Shown here: one piece after another, positions 14,176 to 18,703 of the stretch
Numbering within the stretch: position 1 is the first letter of the stretch
Layout: each line of letters begins with the position of its first letter
NCBI GenBank assembly: GCA_900545125.1
Contig: UQXS01000022.1
Location: 1 to 18,703, forward strand
From: an uncultured Ruminococcus sp.
GTDB lineage: Bacteria; Bacillota; Clostridia; Oscillospirales; Ruminococcaceae
Direction of reading: 5' to 3'
DNA: 18,703 bases
The notes under the pieces: model-generated
Databases searched by the model: none
What the model was told of the DNA's origin: nothing
The model's input: the letters and a program-made list of their open reading frames with translations, nothing else
Made by a program: the position numbers and the translations under genes

Positions 14176-14204
14176 TATCGGATTTAATGGAACAAGGAGG
14201 AAGT

Positions 14205-15350
14205 ATGAAAATAACATTTGACGCAATTCCACTTATTTCCGACAAGATAACCGGCATCGGCTGGTGCGAGGCAGGTCAGACAATGAAACTGGCAGAACTC
14301 TATCCGGAACATCGTTTTGAATACAGCTTTTTCGCCGACCGCAGGGGAAATGCCGCAAAACGGATAAAACAGTTTTCCGGAAGAAAAATAAAGCTGAATA
14401 TCTCATATTTCCCGAAAAAACTTTACCGGATTCTGTCGGTGACGCTCCCCCTGCCTTACTCCTTATTTTTTGGAAAGAAATCGGATATAACCCATTTCTT
14501 CAATTATATCATTCCGCCCGGAGTAAAGGGAAAAACCGTTGTTACCGTTCATGATATGGTATGCAAAGCATTTCCGGAAACGGTCAGGGGAAGAACTCGC
14601 TTCATGCTTGAAGCCGGACTGAAAAAATCCCTTGAACGTGCGGATATCGTCGTTACCGATTCGGAATTTTCACGGTCTGAAATCGTCAAATACTACCCGT
14701 GGTGCGAAAAAAAGCTGCGTGTAGTTCCGTGCGGAGTCGATACGGAAAAATTCCGTCCGTGCGATGACAAACAGAAAATAGCCGATGTAAAGGCATCTCT
14801 GGGAATAAAGGGAGAATATTTCCTATATCTCGGAACTATCGAGCCAAGAAAAAATCTCGAACGTCTTATCTCAGCCTACAGTGCTTTTGCAAAGAAAGTA
14901 AAAAATCCCCCTGAACTCGTTCTGGCAGGCGGAAAAGGCTGGCTCTGCGACGGAATATACGCCCGTGTCAAATCCCTCGGTCTGGAAAATCGTGTGATAT
15001 TTACGAAATATGTTCCTTCCGGCGACATGACTGCCCTTATGTGCGGAGCTGTGGCTTTTGTTTTTCCGTCGCTTTACGAGGGATTCGGTATGCCCCCCCT
15101 TGAAGCAATGGCGTGCGGAGTTCCGGTGCTGGTGTCCGGAGAGGCATCTCTGCCGGAAGTCACCGGAGACTGCGCCGTTATCGTAGACCCCTACAGCGTA
15201 AAAAGCATTGCCCAGGGATTATACAGACTGTATTCCAGTGAGGAACTCCGCCGTGACCTGAGTATACGAGGTACGGAACGTGCAAGGGAATTCACATGGG
15301 AAAATTCCGCCCGTAAGCTTTACAACATCTACAAGGAGCTGTTACAATGA
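14205..15350 (+). CDS. GT4 family glycosyltransferase (first)
   Basis: Retaining GT-B glycosyltransferase, 381 residues, probably cytosolic and membrane-associated, adding a sugar to the lipid-linked acceptor. The N-terminal domain carries the TGIG loop (16-19) and TVVTVHDM (111-118). The C-terminal domain opens with FLYLGTIEPRKNLERLI (206-222) and has LAGGKGW (240-246). The E-x7-E signature EGFGMPPLE is present with E292 and E300. The pattern is close to mannosyl- and rhamnosyltransferases of the family, which fits the GDP-mannose/GDP-rhamnose genes around it. The ATG at 14205 has AAGGAGG 5 nt upstream; an earlier in-frame ATG at 14187 has none. It overlaps the next gene by ATGA. Donor and linkage are inferred. 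Confidence 0.92.
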   Translation: MKITFDAIPLISDKITGIGWCEAGQTMKLAELYPEHRFEYSFFADRRGNAAKRIKQFSGRKIKLNISYFPKKLYRILSVTLPLPYSLFFGKKSDITHFFNYIIPPGVKGKTVVTVHDMVCKAFPETVRGRTRFMLEAGLKKSLERADIVVTDSEFSRSEIVKYYPWCEKKLRVVPCGVDTEKFRPCDDKQKIADVKASLGIKGEYFLYLGTIEPRKNLERLISAYSAFAKKVKNPPELVLAGGKGWLCDGIYARVKSLGLENRVIFTKYVPSGDMTALMCGAVAFVFPSLYEGFGMPPLEAMACGVPVLVSGEASLPEVTGDCAVIVDPYSVKSIAQGLYRLYSSEELRRDLSIRGTERAREFTWENSARKLYNIYKELLQ

Positions 15351-16489
15351 CGAAAAAACTGCGTATCTTAGAGGTAAACAAGGCATACTATCCTCACGTG
15401 GGCGGAATAGAAACTCTCGTCCGGATGTATTCCGAAAAACTTGCTGACAGTTATGACGCCGACGTAAAAGTCCTTGTGTGCCGTGACGAACGAGGAAAGA
15501 CCGTCCGTCAGAAGATAAACGGAATTGATGTCACACGTGCCGCAAGTCTCGGAACGCTGTTCAAATGTCCCATCTCCTTTACTTTTATAAAACTTTTCCG
15601 AAAAATGGCGAAAAACGCCGATGTAGTACACATCCATATGCCTTTTCCGCTGGCGGATGTGGCTGCTCTTCTGTCCGGATTCAGAGGCAGAGTGGTTCTG
15701 TCGTGGCACAGCGACATCGTAAAACAGAAAAAACTGATGCTTATTTACAAGCCTTTCATGAACCGGCTGCTCAGGCGTGCCGATGCCATAGCCATAGCTA
15801 CGTGGGGACATTATTTCGGCTCGGATTATCTTACGGAATATTTCGGCAAATGCAGGATCGCCCCATACGGCATCGCACCGGAAAAGTATCTTAATATCAG
15901 GAAAAAGCCTGTCCTTACGGAAAAATGCAGCGATCCCTCCAGCGTAAAGATATTTTTCACGGGACGTCTTGTCTATTACAAGGGCGTGGATATCCTGCTG
16001 AAAGCCTTCCGCCGTGTAAGGGGATGCGAACTTTTTATCGCAGGAACGGGAGTTCTTGAACCGGAACTGAAAAAATACGCTCATGAAAAGGGACTGGACA
16101 GCAAGGTGCATTTCCTCGGATTTCTCCCCGATCACGAGCTTAAACAGGCATATGCTGACTGCGATATCTTCGTACTGCCGTCGGTAGAAAAAAGCGAAGC
16201 GTTCGGGATAGTCCAGCTTGAAGCAATGATTTACGGCAAACCGGTGATAAATACTCATCTGCCGTCAGGAGTTCCCCATGTAAGCCTTGGGGGAGTTACA
16301 GGTCTTACAGTTAAAAAATCCGCCCCGAAAGCTCTTGCCGATGCCATTAATCTGCTTGCCGGAAACAGCGATCTGCGGGAAATAATGGGAAAAGCCGCCG
16401 CAGAAAGAGTACGCAGCGAATTCAGCGAAAATATTGCAGTTGAAAGTATTTACCGCATACTAACCGGAAAGGAGGGCGATCTGATATGA
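15347..16489 (+). CDS. GT4 family glycosyltransferase (second)
   Basis: GT-B enzyme of 380 residues. Motifs: an N-terminal PHVGGIE (16-22), which forms the donor-side glycine loop; VVHIHMPFPLAD (93-104); SWHSDI (119-124); IFFTGRLVYYKGVD (202-215); and the E-x7-E site EAFGIVQLE with E284 and E292. SGVPHVSLGGVTGL follows. The SEAFGIVQLEAM and SGVP pattern is common in mannosyl- and D-rhamnosyltransferases such as the WbpZ/WbdC group. It overlaps both neighbours by ATGA, so the three genes are tightly coupled. With the first GT4 enzyme it could add two residues to the lipid-linked primer. Assignment to GT4 is firm; sugar specificity is inference. Confidence 0.92.
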   Translation: MTKKLRILEVNKAYYPHVGGIETLVRMYSEKLADSYDADVKVLVCRDERGKTVRQKINGIDVTRAASLGTLFKCPISFTFIKLFRKMAKNADVVHIHMPFPLADVAALLSGFRGRVVLSWHSDIVKQKKLMLIYKPFMNRLLRRADAIAIATWGHYFGSDYLTEYFGKCRIAPYGIAPEKYLNIRKKPVLTEKCSDPSSVKIFFTGRLVYYKGVDILLKAFRRVRGCELFIAGTGVLEPELKKYAHEKGLDSKVHFLGFLPDHELKQAYADCDIFVLPSVEKSEAFGIVQLEAMIYGKPVINTHLPSGVPHVSLGGVTGLTVKKSAPKALADAINLLAGNSDLREIMGKAAAERVRSEFSENIAVESIYRILTGKEGDLI

Positions 16490-17421
16490 ATGCTCTTATA
16501 ATAGGCGGTGCAGGCTTTGTGGGAGGATATCTCATCCGTGAACTGAAAGCCGCAGGTCATGAAGTTTATGCGACCTGCCTTGAAAATGAATCCATTGCGG
16601 AAAATTGCAGCATCCGCACCCTTGATATTCTGGACAGAAACGCCGTTCTTCCCCTTATAGAAGAAATTCAGCCGGATGTGATATATCATCTGGCGGCGCA
16701 GAGCTCCGTTGCCGTTTCGTGGAAAAAACCGCAGCTTACGGCGGATATCAACGTTATCGGTACGATAAACGTTCTGGAGGCGGTAAGAAACTCGGATAAA
16801 AAGGATATCCGGCTGCTGCTTATCGGTTCCGGTGAAGAATACGGATTTATCCGTCCGGACGCCTGCCCTCTTTCCGAAAACGAACCGCTGAATCCCGGCA
16901 ATATCTACGCCGCAACAAAGGCTTGTCAGGGGATGTTGGGCGAGATATACGCCCGTGCTTACGGCATGGATATTGTAATGGTGAGAGCCTTCAATCACTC
17001 CGGCCCGGAACAGCTCCCTGTATTCGTTATTTCCGACTTCTGCCGTCAGATAGCAGTTATCGAAAAAGGCGATGCTCCGGCAGTAATGAGCGTGGGAAAT
17101 CTTTCCGCACGCAGGGATTTCACAGATGTCCGTGATGTGGTCAGGGCATATCGTCTGCTCGGCGAAAAGGGAATCAGCGGCAGGACGTACAATGTCGGCC
17201 GTGGAAAGGCTGTTGAAATACAGTACATCCTCAATACGGCTCTTGGATTCTCCTCAGCTGATATCGAAGTAAAACAGGATCCTGCAAGAATGCGGGCTTC
17301 GGATATCCCGGTCATAGAGCCGGACGTTTCAAGAATATATGAAGATACAGGCTGGAAAGCGGAGATCTCAATGGAGAAAACCATTGAAGATACTCTGAAT
17401 TACTGGAGAAATATGCCATAA
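16486..17421 (+). CDS. rmd: GDP-6-deoxy-4-keto-D-mannose reductase (RMD type, GDP-D-rhamnose)
   Basis: Short-chain dehydrogenase/reductase of 311 residues that reduces the product of Gmd. Seen: GGAGFVG (7-13) for NAD(P), HLAAQSSVAVSW (68-79), the active-site serine in GSGEEYG (114-120), YAATK with Y141 and K145, RAFNHSGPEQ (167-176) and RRDFTDVRDVV. GSGEEYG and FNHxGP are features of RMD enzymes that give GDP-D-rhamnose; GDP-L-fucose synthases have different motifs and also epimerise. GDP-6-deoxy-D-talose synthesis cannot be excluded. The gene overlaps the GT4 gene by ATGA and ends 18 nt before the coiled-coil gene. With ManC and Gmd it completes a GDP-D-rhamnose pathway. Confidence 0.85.
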   Translation: MNALIIGGAGFVGGYLIRELKAAGHEVYATCLENESIAENCSIRTLDILDRNAVLPLIEEIQPDVIYHLAAQSSVAVSWKKPQLTADINVIGTINVLEAVRNSDKKDIRLLLIGSGEEYGFIRPDACPLSENEPLNPGNIYAATKACQGMLGEIYARAYGMDIVMVRAFNHSGPEQLPVFVISDFCRQIAVIEKGDAPAVMSVGNLSARRDFTDVRDVVRAYRLLGEKGISGRTYNVGRGKAVEIQYILNTALGFSSADIEVKQDPARMRASDIPVIEPDVSRIYEDTGWKAEISMEKTIEDTLNYWRNMP

Positions 17422-17439
17422 AATACTGAGGTGATAAAG

Positions 17440-17781
17440 ATGTCAGAAACAAAGCTTACAAACGAATTTATAAGAGCCTTTGACGGTCATGAAAAGGTGA
17501 AAATGACGAAATCTGCCGAAAAGCTGACCGAATTCGGCGAAAGACAGAACGATGTAAACGAGGCTCTTGCATCAAATATCAACAGTCTTATAAAGCGTGT
17601 GTGCGCTCTGGAAGATCAGCAGGAAAAAAACACGGAAATCATGAAAAAAATTGCCGGAGAGCTTACTTCTTTCAAGCGTGAACTGGACAGGGTGAGACTG
17701 ACGGAAAAACTCAACTCCGGAGCAATAGAAAGACTGTCCAATGCTGTTTCTCTTGCGGAAAGTCAGGATAACGAAAATTAA
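17440..17781 (+). CDS. Small coiled-coil protein, unknown function
   Basis: Not recognised. The 113-residue product is highly charged and predicted helical. Heptad-like runs of hydrophobic residues (about 40-105: INSLIKRVCALEDQ, IMKKIAGEL, LSNAVSLAE) suggest a coiled coil that may form oligomers. There is no signal peptide, membrane segment or enzyme motif. The ATG at 17440 is chosen because GAGGTGAT (17428-17435), a near-perfect anti-16S match, lies 4 nt upstream; a GTG at 17431 sits within that match. It is the last gene of the glycan operon, 18 nt after rmd, and no terminator follows. It could act as a scaffold or regulator for the operon's enzymes, but nothing shows this. Confidence 0.75.
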   Translation: MSETKLTNEFIRAFDGHEKVKMTKSAEKLTEFGERQNDVNEALASNINSLIKRVCALEDQQEKNTEIMKKIAGELTSFKRELDRVRLTEKLNSGAIERLSNAVSLAESQDNEN

Positions 17782-17802
17782 TTGAAAATTCTCGTTAATC
17801 TC

Positions 17803-17831
17803 TTGACAATTTATGGCTTTTGTTATATTAT
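17803..17831 (+). promoter_or_regulatory. Promoter of the ATP synthase operon
   Basis: TTGACA (17803-17808), 17-nt spacer, TATTAT (17826-17831). The start point would be near 17838. No terminator was seen between the coiled-coil gene and this promoter. Confidence 0.88.
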
Positions 17832-17835
17832 TATA

Positions 17836-17962
17836 TGTGGAAACTGCTCTGCTCCGGAAAGCAGAGCTTCCGCAAATTCTGTATGGATCAACGGAGAGTT
17901 TTCAGGCAGCAACACACAAAGACTGTGAATCACTGCCCAGATTCTCCGTTTTATTATCTTTT
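17836..17962 (+). promoter_or_regulatory. Structured leader with terminator-like hairpin before atpB
   Basis: Hairpin 1: TGTGGAA (17836-17842) with TTCCGCA (17868-17874), a 3-nt bulge, then GCTCTGCT (17846-17853) with AGCAGAGC (17860-17867), loop CCGGAA. Hairpin 2: AACGGAGA (17890-17897) with TCTCCGTT (17943-17950), four more pairs with G-U, then GGCAG (17905-17909) with CTGCC (17933-17937) and CACA (17915-17918) with TGTG (17924-17927). The T-rich stretch TTTTATTATCTTTT follows (17949-17962). CTCCG in hairpin 1 (17852-17856) repeats CTCCG in the 3' arm of hairpin 2 and could compete for its 5' arm. It looks like an attenuator; no known riboswitch class is recognised. Confidence 0.6.
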
Positions 17963-17982
17963 ATGAAAGAAGGTGCTGCATT

Positions 17983-18672
17983 ATGAGTATTGCCGATAAG
18001 CTCCTTGAAGAGCTTGAATGCCGTGTAGCATTCACTATACCCATATTCGGAGGTATCCCCGTGCCTGAGTCCTGCGTTATGACCTGGGGCATCATGGCAG
18101 TGGTCGTGCTTATTTCAATACTGATAGTCAGAAAGCTGAAAACCGTTCCGACAGGCGCTCAGTGTCTGCTGGAAATAGGAATAAACTGGATGAATAACTT
18201 CTTCCTTGGCATTCTCGGACCAAAGGGTAAAAAGTATCTGCCCATACTTGAAACGCTGCTTATCTATATCGGTATTTCAAATATCATCGGAATTGTGGGA
18301 CTGAGACCGCCGACAAAAGATCTCGGCGTTACCGCAACACTGGCGATATTCGCTATTCTGCTGATACAGTACAGCGGTATCAGGGAACGAGGCGGAAAGG
18401 GCTGGGCTCACAGCTTTGTCGAACCTATGCCGCTGCTTCTGCCTATCAACATTCTTGAGCTTTTCATCAAGCCTCTTTCGCTCTGTATGCGTCTTTTCGG
18501 AAACGTTCTCGGCGCATTCGTGGTAATGGAGCTTGTAAAACTTGTCGTTCCGGTGGGAGTACCGCTGGTTCTCAGCTTCTATTTCGATATTTTCGACGGA
18601 TGCATACAGGCATACGTATTCGTTTTCCTTACCTCTCTGTTTATGGCAGAGGCAATGGAAGCGGAAGAATAA
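17983..18672 (+). CDS. atpB: ATP synthase F0 subunit a
   Basis: Membrane subunit that forms the ion half-channels next to the c-ring of the F-type ATP synthase. The 229 residues show five or more hydrophobic segments (about 33-50, 87-106, 116-130, 148-162, 174-193 and 196-220). The essential arginine is R170 in KPLSLCMRLFGNVLGA. LRPPTKDLGVT (107-117) and the conserved NILE (156-159) and QAYVF (209-213) segments are also seen. The length is typical for the short Clostridia form. GAAGG lies 9 nt upstream of the ATG, after the structured leader. The next gene starts 18 nt after the stop codon. Whether H+ or Na+ is used cannot be told without the c subunit. Confidence 0.96.
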   Translation: MSIADKLLEELECRVAFTIPIFGGIPVPESCVMTWGIMAVVVLISILIVRKLKTVPTGAQCLLEIGINWMNNFFLGILGPKGKKYLPILETLLIYIGISNIIGIVGLRPPTKDLGVTATLAIFAILLIQYSGIRERGGKGWAHSFVEPMPLLLPINILELFIKPLSLCMRLFGNVLGAFVVMELVKLVVPVGVPLVLSFYFDIFDGCIQAYVFVFLTSLFMAEAMEAEE

Positions 18673-18690
18673 TTTTCAGGAGGATTTATT

Positions 18691-18703
18691 ATGGGATCAA
18701 TCG
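18691..18703 (+). CDS. atpE: Start of next atp gene, probably subunit c (partial)
   Basis: AGGAGG (18678-18683) is followed after 7 nt by ATG and three more codons (MGSI) before the window ends. atpE follows atpB in nearly all F-type operons, which is the only ground for the name; the visible residues are too few to test it. Confidence 0.6.

Noticed and set aside
15368..16258. 296-codon minus-strand frame inside the second GT4 gene
   Set aside because: Antisense shadow with no recognisable motif.
16486..17421. GDP-L-fucose synthase
   Set aside because: GSGEEYG and FNHSGPEQ fit the RMD reductase better than the fucose synthase motifs, and length and similarity to Gmd agree with RMD.

Overview
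The window looks like chromosomal DNA of a low-to-mid GC Gram-positive anaerobe of the Clostridia, most likely a Ruminococcus-like Oscillospiraceae. The grounds are strong AGGAGG ribosome sites, extended TGnTATAAT promoters, the ffs-dnaX-ybaB-recR order, a Spo0A protein, plant-polysaccharide glycosidases and an F-type ATP synthase operon starting with atpB. Genus is inference; there is no rRNA in the window.

Minus strand, 1-3914: the 5' part of feoB (cut by the left edge, with its own promoter), then an operon transcribed from a consensus promoter at 3914-3886: small SRP RNA, dnaX, ybaB and recR, closed by a perfect intrinsic terminator. dnaX starts at a TTG at 3680. It carries an in-phase A AAA AAG slippery heptamer followed at 5 nt by a hairpin, so it probably makes tau and a short gamma form.

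Plus strand, 3935-9385: a divergent three-gene unit with a cytoplasmic GH95 alpha-L-fucosidase, a lipid-anchored GH26 beta-mannanase with an N-terminal CBM-like domain, and a HAD-like protein whose catalytic aspartate is replaced by lysine. This is a hemicellulose-use locus joined to an apparent pseudo-enzyme.

Plus strand, 9386-10458: a monocistronic Spo0A-family regulator with a structured leader and a strong terminator.

Plus strand, 10527-17781: a compact glycan operon. It holds a polyprenyl-phosphate sugar phosphotransferase, mannose-1-phosphate guanylyltransferase, GDP-mannose 4,6-dehydratase, two GT4 glycosyltransferases, an RMD-type GDP-6-deoxy-4-keto-mannose reductase and a small coiled-coil protein. 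The enzymes add up to GDP-mannose to GDP-D-rhamnose and transfer onto a lipid carrier. No flippase, polymerase or ABC exporter is present.

Plus strand, 17803-18703: promoter and long structured leader of the ATP synthase operon, atpB, and the first codons of the next gene (probably atpE).

No transposon, CRISPR array, tRNA or rRNA was seen. The most interesting items are the structured leaders (atp and spo0A), the dnaX frameshift signal, the degenerate HAD protein, the active-site change in the GH26 enzyme and the minimal D-rhamnose glycan cluster.
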